From Escarpia spicata (taxonomy: Eukaryota > Annelida > Polychaeta > Sabellida > Siboglinidae), in assembly GCA_963995525.1 (NCBI GenBank), contig OZ023218.1, forward strand, positions 48,266,741 to 48,330,740: a DNA stretch of 64,000 nucleotides. Direction: 5' to 3'. The notes beneath the pieces are model-generated. The model did not search any database and was not told the DNA's origin. It was given only the letters and a program-made list of their open reading frames with translations. This document shows, in pieces, positions 35,580-48,400 of this stretch (position 1 is the first letter of the stretch; each line of letters begins with the position of its first letter). The position numbers were made by a program, and so were the translations under genes.

Positions 35580-35750
35580 GTTTTTAGTCCTTTGGGCTGA
35601 AGGTCCAATGGATTTATGCCATCATATTGTGTCCGCTGTTAGCTGCCATATCTCAGAAACCGTTCAGCAACTTTTTATCTAATTTTGCAAGACGTATTAT
35701 GGTACTGCCACTATGCACAAGAAATCTGTATTTGATTGAATCATTCTAAC
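35580..35750 (+). repeat. Dispersed unknown repeat, copy A
   Basis: About 170 bp beginning TTTTTAGTCCTTTGGGCTGA and ending GTATTTGATTGAATCATTCT. Includes GCCATATCTCAGAAACCGTT and CACTATGCACAAGAAATCTG. The same words recur at 42181-42360 and, inverted, at 55668-55848. A weaker copy is at 36295-36410. Confidence 0.8.
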
Positions 35751-36294
35751 ACCTGCACTAATTTTTACTAATAGGCCGATTTCTAGGTGTATTCCCGAAC
35801 CAGAGCAGCCGAGGTTATGAAGATCTAACCTGTCTCCGCCTATACTAACCTTTTAGTATTTGTGTCGTGTCTTGTCTTTCACAATGTACGAAGCAATTGC
35901 GACTAAAAGTAAACTATAATTTAGTCTAAACCGAGCATGGTATTCTGTTCTCCAATTATTGTGCTGGATTATGGCGACCTTGTGTATATTCTACCAAATC
36001 ACTTCATATTTTTACTGTGTGCACCACGGTGGGAGAATACGGATATGAATGACATAAAAGTAGTCTACTGAATAATCATTTACTATGTTAAATTGACTAC
36101 TTGCAGTAAATATTCTCTTCCCGTGGGTGGCTCTCACGCTAGCAGCTTTTGAGCCTTAGTGAGAGTCTCCCGACATAGACTAACTATTGTAAAAATGTGT
36201 GTTGCAATGTGTGCTTTTGTTTGTTTATTGTCGAATAAATTGTTCCAATTCCAGGGCCCCAAATTTACCAAACTAGTAAATTTTCACATTTTGC

Positions 36295-36410
36295 GTATTT
36301 TTTTCAAAAACACTTCAGTAACTTTTTCTCTGATTTTGCATAGACATTTCATGTGGTAATGCCACTATACACAAGGAATCTGTATTTGATTGAACAATTC
36401 TAACACCACC
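36295..36410 (+). repeat. Dispersed unknown repeat, partial copy B
   Basis: A diverged copy of the later part: CACTTCAGTAACTTTTTCTC, GCCACTATACACAAGGAATC, GTATTTGATTGAACAATTCT. It is followed by a GGGCCCCC-type word also seen at the end of the 42-kb copy. Confidence 0.65.
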
Positions 36411-38407
36411 AGGGCCCCCAAACTCCAAAGGACATCAGGGCCCATTTTTTTTAACTAGTTTTAGAGCGATCTTGTTTAGTTCCAATTGGCAGATTATTCA
36501 AGTGGGATATGCCTGTGCACAAACATGTGTGCCCAGAAGCCTTATTATTTATTATTATTTACCAACATTTCTAAAGTGCAATATATCCGGAACCAGTCCG
36601 TTGATAGGCACATACACACATTATAAAATGTACATGGAATTATAAGAAATGTTTATGAAATATATAATCCTGGTAAAAAATAATATATTAAAATGACTGT
36701 ATATTAAGTAATTAACATCCATGACATAGTTTCGATAATACTAAGATAAATACACAAATAGTTATATGTTAAAATTAAGTAAAACATGTTATATAATAAT
36801 AATAAAATAAATTAATTAAATAAAGTTAATAAAACACATGTTCATAAAAAAGTGTCCTACTTAACTCTCAGAATCATAAATGCCAATTCACTTGCTCTTG
36901 TGCTGTAGCTGTGTTGAACCATATAAACAACAACCAGTGATGTTGGTGAACATTAAACTCTAACACCCAGTGGACTGGTGATTCCAGAAATAAAAAATTA
37001 AACGTACAAAGTAGTTGAAATACACTTGATATTTTGACAAGTACAACTACAACAAATGTCAGAGTATCAATAAGCAATTTGAAGGCTTTTGTGTCCACAT
37101 GCAGTGTAGGAGTTTTGCTTTAGAAGGCAGTCTTGTTAAATACCTTGAATACTCTTGTTAAAAATTCAATACGGTATACTTAAATGTTACACTGAAGTAC
37201 AAATACTTGGCCCTCTGTCACGTGCAGGTATTTATAATTTGAAGAACAACACTATGCTCTGAGGTTTGTTAGATCTACTGGTTCTGGTTGATCAAATGCC
37301 ACCAGCCAGATGATTTTGTAGCACAAACTGTTATTGGTCGATGCAGCTACTGGTCAATGCTTATTTCCATATATGTTTGTGTGAGGGACAGCAAGGGTTA
37401 AAAATAAGATCATTACCACTGGTTCGTTATACTAATAGTTCACCTACATAAAACCTGGTCATGCGTGACATATCCAGAATGACTAAGCGACTGGTTGTCA
37501 GTTGTTAGTCAGACTGTATCTACAATGCGGAAGTGGACATGTTGAAACCCATCAGATGTGTCATCGTTATGGTTGGCTGATTTCTGTTTCACTGGCTTGT
37601 GTCATGCTGGTCAGTTGGTCATAGTTTGACCTCCTGTCCTAGTCATTATAAGTGCATTTTGGGTTTGTTCAGTCATTAATTGCACAGACAGGCACAATAA
37701 CAGTGAAAGGGGAGACATTGCAGCTATATACAGCAGGGTAAGGCCATAGGAGAGACAGGAGAGATGGAGAGGGAATATGTTTTGCTTTCCCATAGTAAGT
37801 ATAATATTGTATTACTTGTTTCTGTTGATATGATGAATCCGAGCCACTTTGTTTGATGTTCAACTGGTTTGGGTTTATTTTTTAGAAAAAAATTATTGAT
37901 AGTGTTTTGTTGTTATTTAATTATTTATGTTGGTTGAATATTATTCATATAATTGTACACATTAAAAATAAAAAATTTCATTAGTATTCTTTAAATTTAT
38001 CAAACAAAAACTTTATCCAATGACCCATTGTCATGACAACGGCTGTGCTGTGTATCAACTAAAGCAAGTAGTAATCAATTGATCAGTGACACACGTAGGC
38101 AGGTTTTTCCTGTGATCTATATTTACTAGATAATTGAGAAGTGCCTAATGGTAAATGTATTTGTAACACTAATTGTATAGGACTAAATCAATATACAAGC
38201 CGAAACTATCCGTGACATTTAAGCAAGCTGCAGTGTTCATGTTGCAAATTATGTTATGTGTTGTAATGGAATTCAACTGAACATTTGTTGTTGGAGATAA
38301 ACAGTCGAATGAGTGAATTGACTTGGCAGAAGAATATCAATGTTGACTTGCTATGACCCACATCTGAGAGAAAAAACATACCTAGAAATCAACAATAAAT
38401 ATGTCTA

Positions 38408-38508
38408 ACACACACGTACACACACACACACCACACCACACACACCACACCACACACACCACACACAGACCACACACACACCACACACACCACACACACA
38501 CACACATG
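38408..38508. repeat. CA/CCACA microsatellite
   Basis: Runs of CACACA interspersed with CACCACAC over about 100 bp. Confidence 0.9.
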
Positions 38509-39484
38509 TAATTATCAAATTTCTCTGTATTGTTATCTAGGGTTAATATCCATTTAGAATTGTGTATATTTTTGCTAAAATAAGTTTATATAAATCATTA
38601 AATTATGTTTCATATTTCTCTGAAGTGTTTCTTCCGGGGGTTGGGGTGGGCGGGTTGTCTTCCTGTGTCACAGTAACTACCTGTGGCCTCTCAAACCAGT
38701 ACAGTACACCAGCCACCTGTCATGTGACCAGCATTGTCCTCGTTACAGTCATGACCAACACCCGGTATATACCGGCCGCCGGAGCAGCCAAGCAAAGCCA
38801 GTGACCAACAGTTAACAATGCAGGGCTGTGCCTTGTTGACACCAATCTCTATTTCAGCACATGATTAATATTCTGCATTCAGTTTACTAATTAATGTCTG
38901 AATAAGTACGTTTATGTGTGTCATACAGTAGTTCCCTCAGGTAAGCTTCCTGTTTCTCTACTGTAGGTCATATCTGTCATGGGATATTTTGATATATATT
39001 GATCAGTTAAGTTAACGTTTGGAATACATCCTGGTTACCTTTAGTATAAGTCTTAGCCTTAGGTAAGTTGCATGTAAATCATAGTCCTTTTTACCTGGTA
39101 GACAGTTCTAATACTAATAAGTACATTTCTATAGTGCCATATATCTGGACAAAGTCCATTTATAGGCACTTAAAATATAAATGCTAGAATTAATTAGTTG
39201 GTAATAAATTATAATAACTAGTTACAACATGGTACATATGTATGCAGTGTAATAACAACATAAAATAAATTAACTGAATAAAGAGTGAAAAATATATAAA
39301 ATTATAAATGAATTAGTTAAATAAGAAATTTAATGTTAATTGTTAATTAAATTATATAATTTATATGTATATATGCATAATGTCAAGTTTGAATCAAAGT
39401 GACTACACGAAAGAGGTGTGTCTTGTTGCTTAACAGGTATGTAAAGATTCCCCTCTAACCATAATATATACATGTGTGTTTCAG

Positions 39485-42400
39485 GTGACAGACCAAGTGG
39501 ACAGAGTTCTGTATCGCATCAAGGGAATGTCAGATTGTGCACCATGTTGGAGGTAGCACGTCAGACACGAACAGATGACAGTGGGGGCACTTCGTCCTCC
39601 CACGACACCCCACCCCCTCCCTGCCCTCCCACCATCACCATAGAGGGGGCAATGGAGGAGGGTGGGGTTGTGAGCGGCGGTCGGGCGGATGGCGAACGCT
39701 CCCGTCGCCGTAGCACCGTGCTGGGGGTGACACAAGAGGCTCGCATTGTGCTCGAACAGTTCCTCAAGCGCAGCCTCAGTCAGAATGATGCGTCGCCATA
39801 CCAGCACGAGCACCAGGCCATCATGGAGGTGATCGAGGAACACCCTGATATGGGGATACTGCGCAGTGACAGCTACCAGCAGGCAGCTCTCACGGATAAG
39901 TTAGTGGAGCGGGGCGGACAGACAGGTGACAGCGAGGAGCCGGCATACGTCTACCCCCACCAGCTCGTCTACACCACCAACTCGATCTCCTCAGAGGGCA
40001 GCTACGGGGTGAGCTTGAAGAGCGGCGCCACCAGTCGCAGCCCCAGTGACAAGGTCACGCTGGCCGTGCACCCTCCCAAGGTGAAGGCCAAAGGCAAGAA
40101 GATGACGCGTTTCGATGCGAGCAGCAGCTCGAGCACCGAGGATTACGAGTATGTCGACAACGAGTTGTTGACGCGAAAGAAGAAGAGTTTCTTCCGGTGG
40201 GCATCTGAGCGCCTGCGACAGAGCTTCCGGCGAAAGAAGGAAAGAGGTGGCGACCTGGAGTCCCCCAAAGATGAAGTGGCGATGCCGATGCCTTTTGAGG
40301 AGAAGCCAAGCAAGAAGAAGAAGAAAGGACGTCTTGCCGCCGCGCTCAGTCTCAAGCGCAATGCCAGCGAGAGGTCAAAGTCGTCCAGCACACCAAATGA
40401 GGCAGTCTCGGACTCGCGAACCTACGCCAAGGAGGCACACATGAGGCCCTCTGGTGGTGAGGTTGTGACACTACATGCGGAGGACCTGGAGCAGATAGGC
40501 GAAGATCGGCGCAAGAAGTCGCCCGTTCCGTGGAAGCACAGCAAACATAAGGAGGGCCACCTGATGGACGAAGGTGGTACCAGGGACCGTGGCGTGTTTG
40601 AGAACTTTCTACGTCAGATCCGCAAGGGCAGCATGCGGCTGCGACGGAAAGGCTCGAAAGGTCAGTCAATCATTATTATTATTGTTTATACACTTTTATA
40701 CTAGGATACGTCTGTTAGTGGTATGATGAAGCATAATCTTGTCACTTGTTTGCAGTTTTAGCTTACGCTGCGGTTATGTTCTTTGCACAATGCTTGAAGG
40801 TTGTCTGTCCGTCGGAACTGTAGTGATTCTACTGATGCTAGTTTCGACGCGGAAAGACAGCCATTGCTTAAGTTGGTGTCTTGTGTTCAGAGCACCAGCG
40901 TTCCAAGTCGGCCGACAATCTGACAATGCGTCAACTGACGAAAGATGACGAGAAGGTCCTGCGTCGCTTCGTCGACACGCGTCACTATCGAGAGGTTGGC
41001 TATGACTCGGACAAGACTGACCTGAGGTCATTTCATGACACCACCGGTCAGGACATGGGGTGTGACCAGATCTTCAAACCGGTCGGTCTGGGGCCTTTGC
41101 CCCCGACACCACCCCAAGCCCCAGCTTCAACGGGGTGCAGTCGCAGGCAGGGACACTATTCCCTCAGGGAGAAGATGCACCTAGATGGCCTTGTGCCCTG
41201 TCGCCCCACTCTGTGTCGGGATGAGTCGGACGACTACGCCGAACTGGACGATGTAGTGGGTGCGGGTATGGGGGCCGAGGGAGCACGCACGGAGAGCGAT
41301 GGATTTGATGAAGCTGGTAGGTTTCTTGTTCGTGCCTCTTGCATCTTTGTTCGTGTTACGTTTCAGTGCATCTTATGTTTGATTGGCTTTTTGGCGTTTT
41401 ATTGTAAATAGAGTGTTTGGTTCTTTTGGCTTTGTTCTCTTGCACTTTTGTCCAGGATCCTAGCTGCAGTCAGTGTGATATCAGGAGCATTCTCACGTAT
41501 GGCGTTAATACAAAAAATGGCTCATCAAGAGTGACATAATGGGTAAAAAATCAACTTATAAAAATAATGTTTTTCATCATTCCTGCATGATCCATGCACA
41601 TTCTGTATATTGACTCAATGTTTGTTATTGCTATCTAGGTTTTATTGGGAATGACTCAACAAAAATCTTGGCTCTGTGACATATTGATTATCACCTGTAC
41701 AAACCATGTAATCAAATTAAGCACTTTTTGTTTGTTCTCCCATTATAAAATACACTTAATACTTAAGTTTAATACCACTTTTTGGCATATGAGTGTGATC
41801 ATTCTAAACTTATCTGATTTTTATGGAGTCAAAACGACTGTTTAAAAAAAAACAATTTAAATCAAAAATATAACAAATAAACATCAGCATTTAACATCTT
41901 AATTATTTCATACACAACACTTGCACTTCTACAACAAATGTCAAACCAGTCAAACAATTTGTCTTAACATATTAAGCATTTGAGTTGACATAGGTACCAA
42001 ATTTGTTACACTCCTGACATAAGACTTATCTTGTTTTAAAATTAAATGTAATTGAAATCAAACAAACTGTGTTTGTTTTCTACGATGCAACATACTGGGT
42101 GCTTAAGTATGGCACAAATCATGTGTACCGGTATTTAAAATGTGCCTACAAATTAAGCAAATTATAATTGGTTCAAACACTTTTTAGTCCTATGGGCCGA
42201 AGGTCCAACGGACTAATGCCATCAATCTGCGTCCGCCGTGTGCCGTTAGCTGCCATATCTCGGAAACCATTCAGCAACTTTTTTTCTAATTTTGCATAGA
42301 CGTATCTTAGGGTACTGCCACTATGCACAAGAAATCTGTATTTGATTGAATCATTCTAAGGGCCCCAGCTCACTGCCTGCCATTGTCCCAGTGTCAAACT

Positions 42401-45400
42401 GAATGCCTCCATGTGGGCTGTAACTATAATGTGTAATGGGAATCCCTACTGCACTGGCAGAACCTGAGAAACTTTAAAGCAGTAATAGACATAATTATCA
42501 ATGCAATGTAACGGTATGATCTAGGATTGAAATAAAATAACTTAGGTATAAAATAATATATAAAATAACTTAGGTATAAAATAATATATAAAATAACTTG
42601 GGTATACTCGAAAAGGTTAAAGCATATTTAGCCAAAATTATAAGGAATATTATTAAGATGTTTTACTATACATGTTGCAGCTATTACTTCACTCCAATTC
42701 AGTCAGTATTATGTCATTAATTGCTATTGTTTTTAAGTCAAAATGCACACTATGTATATGTACCTTGTGAACAAATAAAGTTTTATCATAGTTCATCTCT
42801 TTCTTCTTTCTATTCTGGGGGAGGGTGGTAGGGGCAAAATAAGAACAGAAAATGTTTGCACATTTTCTTAAACAACCTTTAACTGTGCTACATGTGAGAT
42901 TGGAGCTCACCAACTCTCCTGCAAGGTTTCTACAACCACTGGAAATCGGCCTAAATAGCAGAGTATCGGGATAAATTGTACACTATTTTTAATAACACAT
43001 TAACTAATATTTACAAAAAGGAAACTTCAATAAACAATTTCAAACCAGTTGTACAACTTGTCTTGACATTGAGCATTTGAATTAACATCATATATTGGCA
43101 CCAAATCTGTTACACTCCTGACATTGTATTTGTCAAGTGTTAAAATTAAATGTGATTGAAATCTAACATTCTGTGATTGTTTTAAAATGTGCCTACCACA
43201 AATTAAGCAAATTTCTGTTGGTTCAAACAAGTTATTTGTGTAATAGAAGATAATTTATTAAGTATCTGATTTATATATATTTAGAGTCAATTTAGAAAAT
43301 CTAAACTGAAATAAAGTTTTAAAATTCCACCCGAGCAGCTCTCAAACTATTCATTTTCATTGTATTATTATACCAAAGTTATAATTTATGTAAAAATACA
43401 CTAATGGTAATGTTGCTGTCTAATTAATACAAATACTTAGAATCCCACTAAAAATGTTACACTCCTGACAACACTATTAGATCAGCTACCACCTTAATGA
43501 ATACCTATTATCATGTTTTATCCCATTCATGTAATAGACGTAGGAGCTACAATGACTGAACATATCAACATATCATTCTAAAGCAGTGTGTCTAAATTTA
43601 GCTTTCAGCAATGTTACACTTCTGACAAATGTGGGTAAACAAATTTTTTTTTTTTTAAAGTCCTGTAGTTTTAAATATAAATATATGAGGAACAGTTAGT
43701 ACAAAAAAATCAGTATAAATAATTAGCAAACATCAATAACACCAGGTGAAAACAATCATTTTGTGTTCTGTTTGATAGGACCTTGAATCCAACAGGAGCT
43801 TAATTTTTAAGCCACATTACCCAAAAGCTAGCAAATGTTTCTCTAATAATCCTACATTAATAAAATTATGTTTGTGTAGTTTGCTGTTGGTATTTTTTGT
43901 TTACTGCAATTTCAAAATGACGTATTTTTTAAATGTCACGCTAAAAGTAAGTGTTACACTCCTGACAATTTTACACTGTAATTTTCAAATAATTTTTTTT
44001 ATTTCCAATGCAGTGATCAAAATGAGCCATTTTTGGACCCAGGCCATATCGTATTGACTGCAATGATACCGTTGTTGCCTTACCTTCTATGTTTGTCTAT
44101 GGGCTTAGGTCGCTAGGCAGTATTTTTAGTTAATTAATAACTATTGTATCTGTGTTGTCCACTCATGATGTATTGTATTGGCGCAGTGCCTACTGTGGCC
44201 CTGCTTTAACGTCAGAAGCTTAAAGAGGTAATCTGGCGTTAAGTAATCTCATGTGATTATAAGTTGCAACTGTGCAGGGCCTTTCCTTTTGTATGATGAC
44301 TGTCTGAACATTGCTGGCGTCACCTGTCTGTTGGATTGATCTCAATGCACTGTACTCACATCATGTCCTGTGCACTGTACTGTACGCCATAGTGCAGTGT
44401 AAAGTGGCTTTATGTAATGGCTTGTGTAAAGTGGCTTTATGTAATGACTTTTGCTGTAGAGTAGTGTAGCACAAAGGCCTGTCATGCCCCAGCCCACTGT
44501 TTTGTACAGTAGCACAGCACATGATTATGTGTTTTTGGCAAATTTAGATCACAAAATACTATCAGTGAGTGCTAACAGGTTTGCATACTTTTTTTGATAA
44601 TTTGTGCTGTAGAGTAGTGTGGAGTGTGTTTATATTGCAGTACTACAGAGTAACGCTTATTGCTATAGATTAGGTTTATGTATTACAGATATGCAGCATT
44701 ACTAACATAGTGCTGCATATCTGTAAATTGCATGCCTTTCCCGACCAAACAGTGAGTAGTTCTAAGTTCAGTAATCTCCTAAAACTCCTCCTTTTAAGCT
44801 TGTTTACTTCCACCAAACAGTGCACCAACTGTGAATAAGGAGGCTTATGAAATATGTATTACAATTATTTATTTATTATATTTTTTATTTATCATAATAT
44901 ATTATTTTATTTATTTATTTTATTAATTTTTGATATCAGTACACACCTATGAACGAACTGCTCCTGGATAGATTTGGCATTTTTGCAAATTTGACTAATA
45001 CTTATGGTACATGTAATCATGACCCCACAGCGCGTGCACTGATTGTTGTTTATCAGTGCTGCTACTGGTGATGTGTGTACTGAGGCCAGGTGATGCGGAT
45101 CTTGTATACCTGTAGGCCAGCTGGCTGAGTGCTGACTCACTGATCGATAACACACCTCACGTAAAACATAAACAGGAAAACACTGTCCCACCTGTCATGT
45201 GTCATTAATGTGTTTGCTCAATAATGCATCGCACTTGTGCACCTATTGATTCCCCTACCTTACAACAAAGCCAAGCGAACAGAAAATGTTCCATTAAAAG
45301 CATTAAAGATGTCACTTGCATGCAGCAGGGTGGAACCAGCCGGGGGGGGGGGGGGGGTGCAGGTTTTTTTTATTGTTGTTTACAGTTATTTACTGCAACA

Positions 45401-48400
45401 GCCTCTTGGTTGTTTATATTTGTTTACTGCAACAGGCCCTGGGGTGTGGTTTACAGTCATTTACTCCACATGATTAGAGAGTGATGACGTGAATGCCAGC
45501 TGTTTGCTGATGTCATACACCAGCATGGCCTGCCAGGTAGTTCCTGGCAGTTCCTGGCAAGTGACGGAACTCTCGGCCAGTGTTCTAGGATGCACGCTGA
45601 ATGTCACTGCTGCTTCCTAGAACTGGGACAGGTGTTGGCAGGGGATGTGATGAACTTGACCTGGTTGTCTTCTAGGAGATATGTATAATTTCCTGGCAAC
45701 TGTTCCTGATACACGGCCCATTGGACAACAATAAAGTTTACTCTCCTATCCACGCCATACCTTTGAACATACCACGTTAAGCGCACTGCAGTCATAGTTA
45801 AAACAGAGAACACAACTCTTGTCTTCACAGAATGTCTTCTACTATCTCAATCTTGCCTCTGCCTCCCATTTTAATATATCTTGTGTTTTGGCAACGATGC
45901 TTCTAGCAACAACGTTTTGTCAGTACCGGTGACTTAGCCAGGCCCACGCACAAACGCAGTTTCTCAGTACTGGTACTCGCGTTTTTCCAGTGCATGCTTC
46001 ATGCTGATACAATAGTTTTTCTCGTCTGATGACGTCGGTTTGTGTGTGCATGCAATGCCAACTTGGGTGGCTTTGTCTCTGCGTTGCCTGCAGGCATTGT
46101 CATTTAGATAGGTGATACATCTAGCATTGCTTTTAATAACAACTGACATCCGTGCTGATTGCAGTGGCAGAGGACGGAAGAAGACAGAACTTTGGTCACA
46201 TGACCTTTGGCTGTAATTCCCCTCCCTTTGGGAGATTATGTAACACCCGGTAGAAATGTTCACCTTAATAATTAATTTGTTCAATTTGATTATTTCTTTC
46301 CAAGTGAATTTCTTCTAAATATGAAAACATACATAATTTAAAATGTAAACACTTTCACATGGAAATGGGTAGGCCTTCTGTATATATTCTTAATAAATTT
46401 ATAAATTATATTATATGCATGTATATTTGAACAGTAAAGTTTATTTAAACGGTTCCTTTGATATATGAAGAAAGTATAATAAAACAAGCACTTTTTTTTT
46501 AGAACTGCGACTGTCACTAAAATGACAAGTCTAAACCATTTATTACTATCACATTTATAAACATACCCTTGGGTAATGAACAATATCTACCATATACCCT
46601 GGGTGCTACTACTAGGCAGTACGTTACATTCCTTCCCCTATTGTTCTATGAAATGTGTCTGCTTTATAACATAATATTATTATGTGATTTATTTTCAGAA
46701 TACTGGTACGTTTGATCGGACTAATCAAAATGTTGTCAATTATATAACTTATTACTCTTCGACTTTAAGTTATGAATATGATACGGGAATGAACCTTAGA
46801 TATTTCTAGGTGTTACACTTTGGTTTGCCACTTTTCAATACACTAGTAGTTATTTTGTTAAACCCAGTGGTACCTTAATTCCACATAATGAATACAATCT
46901 TGTATTTTATGACTGCTACTATACTCTCCACTGTTTATTAGTAATAATAGTAAGGTAACTTCTCTTTCACCTAAATCCTTGGAAAGTACGCTCAGAGGTG
47001 CATAAAAACAGATTAACGATTGATCAATCAATTGATTGATTGGTACAAAATTATGTTTAGTGCATGTAACGGAAGTGTAATAATCTCACATTGAACATTA
47101 TTATTCTTCCTTTATTTGTTGTCTCTGTATTGTTTATATTCCTTTCGGTCTCGGATATTGTAGACATCAATAAATGTACACTAACCTCCTCATGTGTCCC
47201 TACCAGATGGCGGAGCATACCCCAAGTTGAGTAGGACATTTATGGGCAACACCAACAAGCCGTTCAACGAGCGGACAGAAAAGGAGAAGGATGAGTTATA
47301 TGAGCGCATTGCAGAGCAGTTGTCCACCATCGCTGACCAGTACAACTTGGACTCACCCAACAGTCCCGATAATGTGTCCTCCTCCGATGGTGCACTAGAC
47401 ACAGTGGCGCCACCTGTTGTAGACTCGGCAGCTGCAGGAGCCGCGGGGGAAAGTAAGTTATACAGGGTGTACTCTTGCATTGAGGGTGAGGGGGCATGCA
47501 TGAAGTGTTACATGCAGGGGCATGCATCAAGTATTACATGAGGGGGCATGAAGCGTTATGTGAAGGGTATGAGCCAAGGGTTACATGAGGGGGCATGTAC
47601 CAAGAGTTATATGAGGAGACATGCACCAACGTTCACAATAGAATATCATGAACATTCTTCAGATTTGGGGTCATTAACATAAACTTTTACCAAGATTTTG
47701 GTGTGTGCATTGTCAACACGTACAGCAAATACTGGGTACATTAACTAAATGCATGTATGTGTGTTAACTGAAAATGTTTGTTCACAGGGTGTAAAAGTCG
47801 AGTGAAATCCAGCTCCCTGGAGAAGAAGCTTGGAGCCTTGTTGAGAGCACACGGTGACTCGGCTAACAAGAATGTGAGTATTTGGCCAAAGAAGTGGTAT
47901 TATTCTCATACCACATGCAATTTTTGCAATCACCTGCCATCACCATTGCTGAATCAACTAAGTGATGCAACTGGTATTTTTTATCAAATAAAGTATGTTG
48001 CAAACTGGTATATAATGTATTTTGAAAATGAAGTATTGTAATAATTAATAAAAAGTTCATTGCATCTCATTGGTTGACACAGCAATTGGGGCAAAGTTCA
48101 ATGCATTTCATTGGTTACTGCTACAACTGGGACAAAGTTCAAAGCCACATGAGTGTAGGTCGGTCTACTAGGAACGATGACAATATCACCACCAAGCAAT
48201 TGCCAAAAAACACATGCAGGAGTGAATGCATAATTTAAAACTCACTTTCAGTGATACAGTTTATAATTATTAGATACCCACAGCTCTGCAATAATCTCCA
48301 GACTTAATCTTGGTCCATGTCTGCTAAACATCGCCTTCCACTCTATCAGCTATTCTTGAAGGTAAAATTTACCTTATTGTCCAAACTGACATAGCACGTC

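Larger units (their letters stand above)
34656..39484. other. Spacer upstream of the Bcl-G-like coding exons, repeats only
   Basis: No convincing coding exon. Contents: a LINE/SINE-like tail (GAGTGAGTGAGTGAGTTTATT at 35184); two copies of a dispersed repeat (35580, 36295); AT-rich LINE 3'-tail-like stretches with 'TTCTATAGTGCCATATATCTG'-type words near 36560 and 39125; and a CA-rich microsatellite at 38408-38505. The 5' non-coding exon(s) of the Bcl-G-like gene may be here but cannot be placed. Confidence 0.5.
41317..47206. other. 5.9-kb intron 2 of the Bcl-G-like gene
   Basis: Mostly AT-rich. Recognisable pieces: dispersed repeat copies at 42181-42360 and 42765-42955, a local triplicate of ATAAAATAACTTAGGTATAA at 42525-42605, a G run at 45342-45357, and short duplications (GTGTAAAGTGGCTTTATGTA at 44398 and 44425). 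Several stretches repeat 'TGTTACACTCCTGACA' (42008, 43110, 43455, 43610, 43953), a loose interspersed motif. No coding exon was recognised. Confidence 0.55.

Noticed and set aside
40055..40669. Minus-strand frames across the large Bcl-G-like exon
   Set aside because: Shadows of the plus-strand coding exon in a locally GC-rich region.
40661..40704. Continuation of the large exon frame to a stop at 40704 (GQSIIIIIVYTLLY)
   Set aside because: Begins exactly at a GT donor, and the next exon joins in phase. The tail is retained intron with an ATT run, not a membrane anchor.
45224..45484. Two overlapping plus frames around a poly-G tract
   Set aside because: Low complexity and no recognisable product; not supported by flanking splice signals.
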